Shown: one piece after another, positions 49,741 through 60,860 of the stretch | Position numbering within the stretch: position 1 is the first letter of the stretch | Layout: each line of letters opens with the position of its first letter | Origin: Laccaria trichodermophora | Taxonomy: Eukaryota; Basidiomycota; Agaricomycetes; Agaricales; Hydnangiaceae | Reading direction: 5' to 3' | Length of the DNA: 64,000 bases | Assembly (NCBI GenBank): GCA_018417955.1 | Contig: JACTVC010000009.1 | Location: 186,001 to 250,000 of the forward strand | Translations under genes and position numbers: made by a program | Notes under the pieces: generated by a model | Databases searched by the model: none | What the model was told of the DNA's origin: nothing | The model's input: the letters and a program-made list of their open reading frames with translations, nothing else

Positions 49741-52560
49741 CGAGGTACTCCTTGGGTACTCCGTGTTTGTGCCCGTAATCACAGCAATCATCGACATTTG
49801 GACGAACCTTACGGGTGTTGAGCGTGCGCCAGACCCGTATTATTACGCAGCCAAGATCAGCTTCTGCAGTTGGCGTAAGTACGCTTTCTCGCCGCCAGGC
49901 CACACACAATACAGCATTCTCCGTGTGTTTTGTAAGAATGGAAGATATCGAGCAAGTAGCAGTTCTTTGTTTCGGATTTGCACAGACCTCTGTGAGGGCC
50001 TTTCCTTCTCGGGAGGGACATCAAATATTGACCGCTGTGTACTTAGGAATCCTTCATCTTGACAAGAGATAGGGCGTCCGACGAGGCTGCTTACTTGCTG
50101 AAACATCACCTCAGCTGGGTCCACTGGCATGAAATCAAACACGGAATTGCCTGCACCGTCGCCTTTACCAGGAACAGCGCAACAGCAGCGGCCACGATCA
50201 CCAAGGTGTTCACGCTTGAGAAATATCGACGAATGGATTGCGCTGAACGCCCGGTGCGACGCGTCTGCGATCATTGAGTCTGGTTTCGTCCACCCGTCGA
50301 GCTGGGACTGATGATATCTGATAGACTCTTGAAGGAAAAAGAGCGTGTGGTGCTTTTCGTTGGTCATGACAACTCAGCTGCAAAAATTTATGGCTGTGTT
50401 GGATGTTCGCTGGCCTAGGCGAAAATGCTGAACCCGTTGACGGGGTTGACCCATGGTTAAAAATTGGTTCAGACCAGGACCTTGTCTATATGGGTCACCG
50501 GTAAACCATCGAGACTTCAGCAAGAAACTGGAGGCCAAGTATAAAGTATGTTGAATTAAGGGCGGAGTATCTGTGGGTAGTGAAGATGAATATAGGGTAG
50601 GCGCCCATACACCCATTGCCAGTGATGCACGACAAGACAAACTCCACAGTCGCGAGTTTGTCCTGTCCGTAGAACACAAGCCACCTTTGGTTTGGAATCA
50701 CAACTCCCTTTTTCTTAGCTGCAAGGGACGTTAGGAGGGCAGGGAGGATGACGTTTGCATTGACAGCATGAACTTCGAGGAGAAGGAGGCAGTGGCAGCG
50801 AACCTATGAGTGTTTCGTATGATGCTGTCACATTGCTGTGAGCTGATCACGTCTTTCCAGCCTTCCCATTCCTTGACGCCAATACATTGCTTCAAAGTGG
50901 ACGCTCGTGAAGGGCGGAGAGTGAGCTCATGATTTCATTCACATCACCACTGTATGCCACCCTGCCAACGTCTGTTTGACAAGCTGACAACGAAGATGGA
51001 GTTGAGCAATACAAACTAGATTGGAATCACATCCTACAACATTTCAATTAATAAAGTTCTTAAAACACTCTACCACAGCTGTTAGCCCATCATCCCCAAA
51101 ATTTTGTGCTCCTTCAATTTCAACCTCAAGATGAGTTGCTGCGACGAGACCCGTGTGCAAGACCAAGCATAATCTTTCCCCTTTATCTCCTTTGGGAGCC
51201 ACCAGCTTCAGCTGGTCATACATGGCCGACCTAAAGCCGAGCCATTTTGCCATGCGACGCGGAGCAGTGAGGGAAGGATCAATCAAAATGACCGCGCTTG
51301 CATAAATCAAATATAAGCAACATAAAAGCTATGTAACAGTAACACCCACCGGCATATTTTCGAGATTTTCGAACCAGGCTGAGTGGCGAGGTCAATTGGA
51401 TGTCCATACAAGAACTTACTCCAAAATATGTCAAAGTTGGACATAGAACCAATGAAGGAGTCGCCGTAGAGATCTACAAACTGGATCAGCTTGACAGCCT
51501 GCAGTATAGCTATATCAATGCCTCTAGTACTCATGACACAAGGAAAACTGACCAAATATGCCCCGCTTTCGCAGGCCATGATGTAGATCTAAATGTAAGT
51601 CCATGACACATCTCAGCGCAGGGGGGGTATGTGGGGACTGACTTCACTAGTGCGACTTTGGTTGTACCAAAGATCAAAATAGAGATCTGAGGCAAAGCTC
51701 ACTGGAAATATGGAGGATTGAAGTTAAACAGCTAAAGTTCTCCCAGTACTTACTCAAATTATTGTCGCCACGCTCCATGTTGCGAATTCCCCCGTAGGGC
51801 TCACTCATTCTGCACAACATGATGAATATTTGCCAATGCCGCACATAGATCAAAGCTTTGCTTACAAAACAGAAACAAAATCTGCATAATAATGCTCTTG
51901 ATCAGGCATCCTAAGCAATACTATGTAAGAAAAATAAAACCTGACAGCACTTTCACACACCTATTCTTTAATACATCCATGATCATTTTTGCAGCTTCAA
52001 TGTGCACTCTGTTGAGGGCTGCATATAATTCAGAGGGAGGCCCCAAAGCAGAAAATGGAGACCATACCATGCAATTGTTTGGGTTGACTCTTGACATTAG
52101 CGAGCGGTCCGAGGACCACGAGTTTTGAACTAGGCATAAGTAGCACCATCAAGTAAGCAGCAAAAGAAAGGTGACGAGCGACACACCCAAATAACGGTTT
52201 TGGGGATTCATTTAAAATCCCTGACGTTGAGACCCCATTCATTTCAACCACACCATTTAGTTTCTTGTGGCCATTTGCGAGTGGTCCACTGACCACGAAC
52301 TTTGTTAAGTAAGCGCCAGAAAAGATATGGCAAGGTACGCACTCGGATGATGTAATGGGGGATGGAGATACTACCCCGTTGGAAATTTCTGACGGTGGCA
52401 ACGATTCGGTAGGTGATGACGGGGTTGTTGTTTCTGCATGGTTAAACATAGAAGTCAAACTGTGGGATACCAGTGCGAAAGCAGATGCCAGATAATCTGA
52501 GGATCCACCTGCGTCTTGAGTTTGGGTGGGTTGAGACATGGATGGATATTCTTACGTCAT
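49741..52560. other. 2.8-kb tract with unrecognised coding-like pieces
   Basis: Minus-strand pieces look coding but match nothing I know: 50062-50367 with a Gln/Asp-rich stretch, 50374-50701 with RWLVFYGQDKLATVEFVLSC and MGAYPIFIFTTHRYSALNST, 51044-51310 with AKWLGFRSAMYDQLKLVAPK, 51307-51579 with FDIFWSKFLYGHPIDLATQP, and 52030-52539 opening MSQPTQTQDAGGSSDYLASA. They may be exons of one decayed gene on the minus strand or of two. Splice joints could not be fixed, so no CDS is called. Confidence 0.4.
52080..52340. repeat. Diverged tandem duplication of about 100-120 bp
   Basis: Two related blocks: near 52100-52190 (GCGAGCGGTCCGAGGACCAC, GAGTTTTGAAC, AAGTAAGC) and near 52270-52330 (GCGAGTGGTCCACTGACCAC, GAACTTTGTTAAGTAAGC). 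Read on the minus strand they give KLVVLGPLANV and KFVVSGPLANG. They lie inside the unrecognised tract. Confidence 0.6.
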
Positions 52561-52569
52561 CGTTCGGCT

Positions 52570-53399
52570 TCATTGAGCTCACACACAACAACACTGCCCC
52601 TTTTCTTTCAGTCGGGATATGGGTGACAAAAAAGCAGTACAATGTCTGCGCAGCCAGCCTTCAAACCACTTCTCTATCCAATTCTGTCCACTTACAACCA
52701 CAATCAGTTGATTTCTGCAATGCATTTTTGGGCTTGGGCGATGGTTTTGCCGATGTACTTTTTGCACGCATGCAGAGGGCTGCGAGGACGGTTGAGGAGT
52801 TGAAGAATTTTTTTAAAGAGAGGTGTGTTCAAGCACGTTCTCGATGTTGGTGAAGGAGCTCACACAGCTGCGTATCTAGCGCGTCTCCTTTGGGGCGGCG
52901 ATCGAGGAAGATCATGCCGAAGTTAAACGTTTAACCAAATTGTCGAAAATGGTTTTGGGAACGGATGAAATTGGGTAGGTTGGGCTCGCAGACTCGAATT
53001 GCTGGTGATAATACTCTTCTCCAGAGAATTACGCAATTCCTTGAACGCGGCCAAATTCGAGACCGAGCGCCAGTCCGGTATCCACCTTAACCTTGCGCAG
53101 CAAATACACAGCGATTTGGAGTCTCCAGCCGCTGCGATTTACATGCGGCAACTCCAGCACAAGAAAGTTGCCCAAGCGGCCATCGAGAAGGACTTCAAAA
53201 CGAAACAGACGCAAGAGACCTACGTGACCAAAACGCGCGAAAAATACGAAGCCGACTGCATGCAGATCAACTCATACACAGCGCAGTCATCGTTGGGCCA
53301 GGAAAAGGACATGGAGAAGGTGAGTATAAAAGTGGAACGCGCACAACAGACTGCAAATCAATGAGGGCGACTTTGCCAACTTCTCGAAAGCTTTGCAAG
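52570..53399 (+). pseudogene. 5' fragment copy of F-BAR gene 2
   Basis: Begins TTGAGCTCACACACAACAAC, matching the promoter of F-BAR gene 2 at 54691, and runs through its exons 1, 2 and most of 3. The start ATG (52642) is kept, but the frame shifts within the first exon. The middle keeps ELRNSLNAAKFETERQSG and KFKTKQTQETYVTK-like text. Near 53352 a small deletion turns ACTGTACAAACCAATGAGCG into ACTGCAAATCAATGAGGG, creating a stop. Similarity ends at GCAAGATAC (about 53399), where membrane-gene sequence begins. The BAR tips, linker and SH3 domain are absent. Confidence 0.85.
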
Positions 53400-54606
53400 A
53401 TACTTTCACTAGCGATCCCCAAACCGTATCAACTATGGGAACCTGCGGCCAAACGTTCCATCTTTCCGTCGATGCTTATGTTCTCTTTTGCGCTGTTTTG
53501 GAGAACTCTGCTTCTGGCTCTTCCTCGTAAACTCAGGGTTAAACTGGCTCAGAAGCTTGCATCTCGAAACATGGGTGGTTGGCTCATGTATAGCCGTCAT
53601 ATACACGCCCCGGGTGATAATCTTTACGAGGCACGACCCACTCGTAGTAAGTGGCGTCTGCAATGCGAATCCAGCTTCTGACTTCACCTGCAGAGCGAAG
53701 CCTATATGTTCTTGGCTGGGAGTCTCGGGAGTCTATTGTCAACATTATGGTTTATGCCTATTCGAAATAATGCTGCTTACCACGAATATTTGTAGCGCCA
53801 CGAAGGCGTTGACGCCGGGACCATCGTACGCTTGGCTGAATTCTCCGAGTTAAAAGTATTAGTCAACAACTTGCTAGAAATTATTTCTTGCTTACGTCCC
53901 TATTCACAGATGATTTGCGTTGTCTTCCGTTTTCTGTTTATCGTCCCAATCCTTATTCTTGGGGTTGATGGCGTGCGACCTCACCACATTATTAACGAGG
54001 TTGTATTTTGGACGGGTAAGATTCAAACAAGGCTCCTCGGTAAAAAGAATTCTGATATCGGTCAGATTTTCTGATCACCCTATCTGGCTCTGGTATTGCG
54101 GCATCTTCGGGAATCCTTTTGGTGGTAAGTGATAGTTGGCTTTCCTTGTCAATGAGCCACTGACACCGCAACAATAGATCTTCTTCAGGCGATTCATCGA
54201 AGGCGAGATCGCAGCGCGAGATGCTTCCAAAGAACGGAAACGAAGTCGATCCTTTGGCAGAACAACGAGTGTGATGGACAACGACACCGCTGCCAAAAAC
54301 ATGTCCATGTCACGATTTTCGACATGGAAATGCGCCGGCTGAGAGTGCGGCGGGCGGCACATACCTTCTCACATCTTCTCCAGTGAAGACTGGGTTTGAC
54401 ATGCAAAGCTATGATGGTTACACCGATGATGGTCTCCGGATGGGTGGCTCGTCGTTTCAGCATCACGGTGATAAGCTGTGGGATCGTGATGAAGCCAGAG
54501 ATGTTCCTGCTGCTTTGCCTGCGATGAAGCCGAATCGTAATTAACACAACCATGGATGAAATGCACCCTGAGTCTACTTCGCCTGTGATAAAGGCGTAAG
54601 GCCTGG
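53400..54606 (+). pseudogene. 3' fragment copy of membrane copy B joined to the CHY-gene 3' flank
   Basis: From TTTCACTAGCGATCCCC on, the DNA follows copy B from about 38300 to 39672: LAIPKPYQLWEPAAKRSIFP, ELCFWLFLVNSGLNWLRSLH, MICVVFRFLFIVPILILGVD, KERKRSRSFGRTTS. Relative to B it lacks the 17-nt microexon and its flanking introns (B 38391-38510 collapsed) and a block near 38770-38900. At 54530 it jumps from CCGAATCGTAA in B to TTAACACAA, which lies downstream of the CHY gene at about 40713, so the end of B and the whole CHY gene are deleted. The last ~75 bp of the B-derived part differ by only two bases from B. Confidence 0.85.
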
Positions 54607-54775
54607 CGGAACTGGCTCCAGTGATTACTACGTAATATACATGGGCAAGAATCACGTGATCCTTGTTCACGGAATCGCAAGGCCATATTCTTTTGAGCTC
54701 ACACACGACGAACAAGCACCGCCCCTCTTCCCCCCTTCTTTCTGAGTTTGATACCATTCCCTCTGACGACGCACC

Positions 54776-57700
54776 ATGTCTGCGCGCCGCCAGCCTTCAA
54801 CCACTTCTCTATCCAAATATGTCCGAGCTAGCACTCCGGACTTACAACCACGATCACTTGATTTCTGCAACGCATTTTGGGGCTTGGGCGATGGTGGCGT
54901 CGATGTACTTTTTGCACGCATGCGGGGGGCTGCGAGGACGGTTGAGGAGTTGAAAAATTTTTGGAAAGAGAGGTGCGTTGGAGTAGGTTCTCCATGTTGG
55001 TCAATGAGCTCACACACGCCTTGCGTATCCTTTAGGGCGGCGATCGAGGAAGATTATGCCAAACGTTTAACTAAATTGTCGAAAATGGTTCTGGGAAGGG
55101 ATGAAATTGGGTATGGTTGGGCTCGCAGAACTCGAATTGCTGGTGCTAACACTGTCCTCTCTAGAGAATTACGCAATTCCATGAACGCAGTCAAAGTCGA
55201 GACCGAGCGCCAGTCCGGTTTCCACCTGAACCTTGCGCAGCAAATACGCAATGAATTGGAGTCCCCGGCAGCTGCGTTTCACACGCGGCAACTCCAACAC
55301 AAGAAAGTCGCCCAAGCGGCCATCGAGAAGGACTTTAAAATGAAACAGACGCAAGAGACCTACGTGACCAAAGCGCGCGAGAAATACGAAGCGGACTGCA
55401 TGCGGATCAACTCATACACAGCGCAGTCGTCGTTGGTACAGGGAAAGGACCTGGAGAAGATTCATATAAAACTGGAACGCGCGCAACAGACTGTACAAAC
55501 CAATGAGCGCGACTTTGCCAACTTTTCGAAAGCGTTGCAAGATACCGTGCACAAGTGGGAGCAGGCTTGGAAGGTGTTTTGTGATCAATGCCAGGATTTG
55601 GAAGAAGAGCGCATGGAGTTTATGAGGGATAACATGTGGGCGTATGCCAACTGTGTATCTACCGTTTGTGTTGCGGATGATGAGGTGAGCGATTGCTTAT
55701 TTTGCGCTCCCTAGCACACTGACCAAGAATGACAAGTCTTGTGAAAAAATGCGCCTTGCTTTGGAACGAATGGAGGCCGAAAAAGACATGGAAAACTTTG
55801 TACACAATTATGGGACTGGCAATCGAATTCCAGACCCTCCGGCTTTTGTCAACTATAACACACCTGATGCCATCCCCTCCTCTTCGTCACGACAGACATC
55901 TCGTCCTGCCCAGTTTGTGCGAGCCACACAGAGAGAGCTGCCACTGCGGAACACCGCGGAGCCTGATTTGGACGAGCCAGTCGTCAACACTGCAGGGATA
56001 GGCGCTGGAGGAGGCGGACGACGATCAGAACTTTATAACGAGCCTCCTGATCTTACTCGCAGACCCACGCAAAGTAGGGCGCAGGCTCAGCAAGCGGTAT
56101 ATGTCAATGGAACTTCTAACAATCAACCTGCCTACAGTGCACCTGCCCCAGGGCCCACTGGGCAACCTCCTCAAAGAAAACCTACTTATACTTCCCAGGC
56201 GTCGTCACAGACGTCCCAGCGCATCCTCCAAGATCCTTACGCCGAAACGATTGACCCAACTGCCGAAACCTACATCAAGGTAGGCAATAACGCGTATAAA
56301 GTTGATTTGTCGAAAGACCCACAACAACAAGGCCGAATCAAAGCACCCTCACCGTCCGTTCGTTCCAACGCATCATCTCCAGCCAAGCCCACTGGCAACG
56401 GATCCGCCACCGTGGATCCTCTTGCAAAGCAATTGGAAGAGCTACAGAACGCGGTTTCGTCAACAGGTAGTGTTCGAAGAAACACCCTTAATAGGCCTAG
56501 TATGGCCGCACAAGCACAAGAACAAAGACCCTCCTCTCGTCCTCGTACATCTCCAGGACCTTCCACCACACTTTCTCCCCCTCCAACCAGCACGAGCCTG
56601 GCGGGGGGTTCGAACTCGCAAAGCACCAGCCCTGCCCCAGTTCGTGATTATCGTAATTCGGCGGAAGTGGTTGTGGGCACGCATCCAGCAGCAGCTGCTG
56701 TTGCATCTCGACCTGCGTCTCCTAACCCTCCCACTGCGGCGTTTATGGTTCCTAGACCCACTACGCCGTCTGGGTCAGAGGTTGTCCAAGAGGTGTTGGC
56801 TGATTACCACCAGTCGTTGCCTGGGGAGCGGAAGTCGCTGAGTCGGCAGGGTAGCAGAAGGGCAAGTTTCTCGGCGCAGCCTGGCCAGCAGAATCCGCCA
56901 CAGCACCAATCTAACTTGAGCCAGGGTCAGAATTTGGCACGGCCCCCTAGTACGGGACATGCTGGAATTGGTGCGCATGGTTCACGCAGTAACAGTCCTC
57001 AACCGCAATCCCGCGGACCAAGTCCCGCGCCTGGTAGTGTAATCAACTCGTATATCGCTCCGCCTTCTCAAGGAATCGTTCGTGCGCCTAGTCCAAACGC
57101 TGTGGGTATCGTGCTTGATCCCAGTGGAAGAGTGTTGCATGATGATATGGCGCATGGTTATCAACAGCAACAGCAGCAGCGGCCTCAGCAGCAGCAACGG
57201 CCTGGGCCACCACAGCAGCAACAGATTCAGCCCCAGTATAACCCTCCCATCGTTCCTCAACAACAACAGCAGCAGCAACCACGTCGATCAAGTTACATGT
57301 CTGCTCCTCCCCCTCAGCAGCAAGCGTATGCCGTTACACCCCCTCCACCAACACTGTACCAAGCACCTCCACCACAAGCGAGCTACATCCAGCCTCCTCC
57401 CCCCGTTCAACCTACGTATACGCCTTCTCCTGTTTTGTATCAGCCTGCGCCTGTGCCTCAGCAGCAGACTGCGTATCAGATGGCGCCTGCACAGGCTGGT
57501 CCTTATAATGCGGGTGTTAACGGTGTTGGTGTTGGTGCTGGGAGGGGTGCGCCTGGGTATTATCAGCCACAGCAGCAGCAGTTGGCGCCTGTTCAGCAGC
57601 AGCAGCAGTTGGCACCTGTTCAGCAGCAGCAGCAGCAGAGGCAGTTGCAGCCTCAGCAACGGTTACAACAGCCTCAGCAGCAGCAGCAATTGCAGCCTCA

Positions 57701-58129
57701 GCAGCAGCAATTACAACCTCAGCAGCAGCAATTACAACCTCAGCAGCAGCAGAGGCAAGGAGGTTATCAGCCCCAACAGCAGCAGCAGCAACTTGGGTAT
57801 CGAGATCCTAGCCCCGTAGGCCGGTCACCCTCACCTCAACCGCCTCCCCCAGGTCAAACGACGGAGGATGGTGATCAGATTCTATTCTATGGTAGTCGTC
57901 ACCGTCCTTTTGCTTTCTGCGTTTGGTAAGGCTGACACAACTATTTACAGTAAAAGCGCTGTACGAATACGCTGCGACGATTGAAGAAGAGTTTGATTTC
58001 CAAGCGGGAGACATTATCGCTGTTACATCTACCCCGGAAGATGGGTGGTGGACTGGGGAATTGCTTGATGAAGCGCGGAGACAGCCGGGAAGGAATGTGT
58101 TCCCTAGCAATTTCGTTTGCCTTTTCTAG
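54776..58129 (+). CDS. F-BAR and SH3 cytokinesis-type protein, paralogue 2 with Gln-rich linker
   Basis: Exons 54776-54972, 55036-55110, 55165-55684, 55737-57891 and 57951-58129 encode 1041 residues. F-BAR region: FCNAFWGLGDGGVDVLFARM, EEDYAKRLTKLSKMVLG, ELRNSMNAVKVETERQSGFH, AREKYEADCMRINSYTAQSS and VFCDQCQDLEEERMEFMRD. The linker is ~720 residues, with Ser/Pro-rich text and then long Gln runs from about 57160 to 57800 containing repeats of LQPQQQQ. The SH3 domain at the end (ALYEYAATIEEEFDFQAGD, EDGWWTGELLDEARR, NVFPSNFVCLF) is almost the same as in paralogue 1. Exons 2, 3 and 5 have the same lengths as in paralogue 1 (75, 520, 179 nt), so the genes share one ancestor. Expected role: membrane binding and ring/septum assembly at division sites. 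Confidence 0.9.
57160..57800 (+). repeat. CAG/CAA-rich low-complexity repeat coding Gln runs
   Basis: Many CAG CAG CAA triplets, plus 21-bp units TTACAACCTCAGCAGCAGCA followed by A, repeated about three times at 57690-57750 (LQPQQQQ), and two LAPVQQQQQ units at 57585-57640. It lies inside the linker of F-BAR paralogue 2. Confidence 0.9.
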
Positions 58130-58847
58130 TTTCTTCTTTCTTTTGTGTTTTCTACCTCTTTTTCTTTTTGTTTTTTTTTTTCAGCTGATGATGACTCGCG
58201 CATCTTATGATCCATCTACGGTATTGGAACTGATCACACGACCTCTCCCTCTCTGGCATTTCTCATTGTTGCACACTCTCGTATTGGTATCACACTTTTT
58301 TTCTTTCTTTCTCAATGCTTTCATTCGTTGTCGCTCGTTTGTACTAGTACACGTAGGGTGTTATCTGTAAGTAGTTCGGCGTACATGCTCCTCCATTGGA
58401 ACTTTTACCGAGGGGGGAATGCTTGTACCGGGGCGTCTACTGCTCGGACCCTGCACGTCAGTCAGGTGCTATGTAAGGCTTTGGCTAAACCTGGAAACAA
58501 AAGAAGCGGAAGGGTGATATAATGTCTGGTATCGACACTCGAAATGCTTCCTTGTCTTGCTCTCACATCGGCGTCGGCCTTGCTCATTTCTCTCGACGCG
58601 GTCAGAACACGCAGATTTCGCCGACCCCCCGCTTGATTGAGGGAACTTTAAAGAGACAGCCCCGATCAGACCGTACGCCCGCCATTCATCCTACAGGCTA
58701 GTGCTGTATACACACATAACGTGGTCTGTCAGAAACGTCAACGATTTGAGGCGAACAATTGCAAGAGTCGCCCACTCATCTCTTCATATTCTTGGACCTC
58801 TCAAAGTCCTTTTTTTTCGAGTTCACCTCGCCAATCCCTACCATAAT
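58130..58847. other. Gap between F-BAR gene 2 and a small gene
   Basis: T-rich 3' flank of F-BAR gene 2, then upstream sequence of the small gene. No supported coding region; the C/T-rich stretch near 58787-58835 may be its 5' UTR. Confidence 0.5.
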
Positions 58848-59120
58848 ATGCGCGCCGCCACGGATCTATACGAACACCCCGCCCTCACCTCTTCAGAAGT
58901 ATGGGGAAGCTCGGACCAGACGTGTTCAGACAAAACACGCGTTTTTTCGGTGCTTGGCGCATTGTCGCTTGCTGCTGCTGCGTCGTCTGTAGCGGTGTAT
59001 CAATATTCGGGGGTTGTTACTAAATCGATACAGGGGAGGTGAGTTGTGCATCCGTTGTGCGAATGATTGGCGGTTGCTGATACGTGGTTGGATAGTCATC
59101 TATTGAGGAATCTGCTATAG
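58848..59120 (+). CDS. Small protein with one membrane helix, unrecognised
   Basis: Exons 58848-59038 and 59096-59120, joined by a GT-AG intron (GGGGAG|GTGAGT to GGATAG|TCAT), give 71 residues. It starts MRAATDLYEHPALTSSEVWG, has one hydrophobic segment VFSVLGALSLAAAASSVAVY, and ends SIQGSHLLRNLL with the stop soon after the joint. I do not recognise the family. The short N-terminus, single helix and short basic C-terminus recall small organelle inner-membrane proteins, but that is a guess. The clean intron and kept frame are the main support for a real gene. Confidence 0.5.
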
Positions 59121-59344
59121 CACTGGCAGCATATCATGATCTACCACCATCACGTTCTCTTTTCATGTATTTCTCGCCCATCTGAGACGTAGTTATCTGT
59201 ACAATACGTGTTGTAATCGTTGTACCCGTGTAACCTCCTCTCTCATTGAACGCACTTCAAGCTCCGTGCAGCGCCACTAACTCTCCCCATGACGTCCATC
59301 ACAGCTGTCCAGAGTGAACTGACTACCCCTTGCCACCAAAACTC

Positions 59345-60717
59345 ATGTCTGTCTTCAAGATCCGCCCAACAACGCAGCAGTATGACTGGGGAAGAACAGG
59401 CTTTACGTCCGTCGTCGCTCAGCTCGCAGCTGCGTCGGGCGTGAAGGATATCGATGAGAGGAAGCCTTACGCTGAGGTACCCACTCTCCTATACAAAATT
59501 TATTTAATTTCATGGATGCACGAATAGCTATGGATGGGCACCCACCCAACATCCCCATCCCTCGTCCTATCCACCCACGAAACCCTCTCATCCCACCTCG
59601 CAGCACACCCCGAACTAATGGGTCAAAACGTGATCCGCCGATTCAAATCACAGGGCGCGGAGAGGGGGAACCTACCCTTCTTATTCAAGATTTTGTCGAT
59701 TGGGAAGGCGTTGAGTATACAAGCTCATCCTGATAAGCAAAAGGCGGAGGAGTTTCATAGGAAGTTGCCGGGCATTTATAAAGGTGTGTGTTTTAGCTCA
59801 TTGGATGGACGGGGATTGATGACGAGGATTGGGGTGGGATAGATGATAACCATAAACCAGAAATGGCCCTCGCCATCACGCCGTTCCGCGCTCTGTGTGG
59901 GTTTCGACCCCTACATGAGATAGCAGCGTATTTGCGTTCAACGCCAGAGCTCGCAGCGCTCATACCGTATGATGTCCTAACTACGTTTCTCGACATATCA
60001 TCGTCGTCATCTAACAACACGCCCAAAGAGAAAAGCGCACTGAAAGCCCTCTTTGGAGCGTTAATGACTACATCAGAAGAAAAAGTAAAATCCCAGCTCG
60101 ACATACTCATCTCGCGATACAAATCCACCCCTCCACCCAACGACGACAAAGAAATTGTTGTTTTAGTTCTTCTACTATCCTCGCAATTCCCACACGACAT
60201 TGGCATCTTCTGCGCCTTCCTCCTAAACCACATCCACCTCTCCCCAGGCAACGCCATCTTCCTCGGCGCAGGCGAGCCGCACGCCTATCTATCGGGTGAC
60301 TGCATCGAATGCATGGCCAATTCAGATAACGTCATTCGCGCGGGCCTGACGCCGAAGTTGAGGGATGTGGAGAGTTTGGTGGGGTGTTTGACGTATGAGG
60401 CTGGGGAGGGGAGCAGGCATGCGCTTACCCCGAGAAAGTGGGAGCGGGGTCAGGGCGAGTTGTATGATCCCCCTGTTCCAGAGTTTGCGGTGCTTGTTGA
60501 GAGGGTTGGGGAGGGGAGGGAGGAGAGGTGCGGTGCGGTTGAGGGACCGTCGATTGTGCTGGTGTCGGAGGGGAGGGGGGAGGTTGTGTGGGATGGGGGG
60601 AAGGGGAGGATGGAGATTGGGAAGGGGGATGTGTTTTTTGTTGGGGCGGGGACGGAGGTTGTGCTTAAGGGTGGTGAGGAAGACATGGTTTTTTATAGGG
60701 CTTTTGTAGAGGTTTAG
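59345..60717 (+). CDS. PMI40: Mannose-6-phosphate isomerase, type I
   Basis: Exons 59345-59476, 59528-59783 and 59843-60717 encode 420 residues, a normal fungal length. Marks in order: QQYDWGRTGFTSVVAQLA, KPYAELWMGTHPTSPS, NLPFLFKILSIGKALSIQAH then PDK with the Gln and His zinc ligands, NHKPEMALAITPFRALCGFR with the Glu ligand, and GNAIFLGAGEPHAYLSGDCI with the His ligand, followed by NSDNVIRAGLTPK with the conserved Arg. The enzyme interconverts fructose-6-P and mannose-6-P and feeds GDP-mannose for glycosylation and wall mannans. The C-terminal third is unusually rich in GGG/GAG codons (purine-rich strand) but remains open. Confidence 0.93.
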
Positions 60718-60860
60718 AAGCAGGAGGAATGGACTCAATGGACACTAGAAAGATGAACGTTGTAATATAGTCGGACGGATTTGAGTTGTGCTGTGATCTC
60801 GCGAAGAATCCCATCTTTCATTAACACACAGCGAATCGAATATAAAGAGCACACAACGTT

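Noticed and set aside
55111..55164. Reading through 55111-55164 as coding in F-BAR gene 2 (YGWARRTRIAG...)
   Set aside because: The frame is open, but GT-AG ends are present and removing it restores GELRNS, matching paralogue 1.
56270..57819. Long frames overlapping the F-BAR gene 2 linker in other frames
   Set aside because: By-products of CAG/CCT repeats (poly-Ser, poly-Leu); no domain or start context.
60322..60738. Long open frames on the minus strand across the isomerase gene
   Set aside because: They arise from the purine-rich codon bias of the real plus-strand gene and give Pro/His/Arg-rich nonsense.
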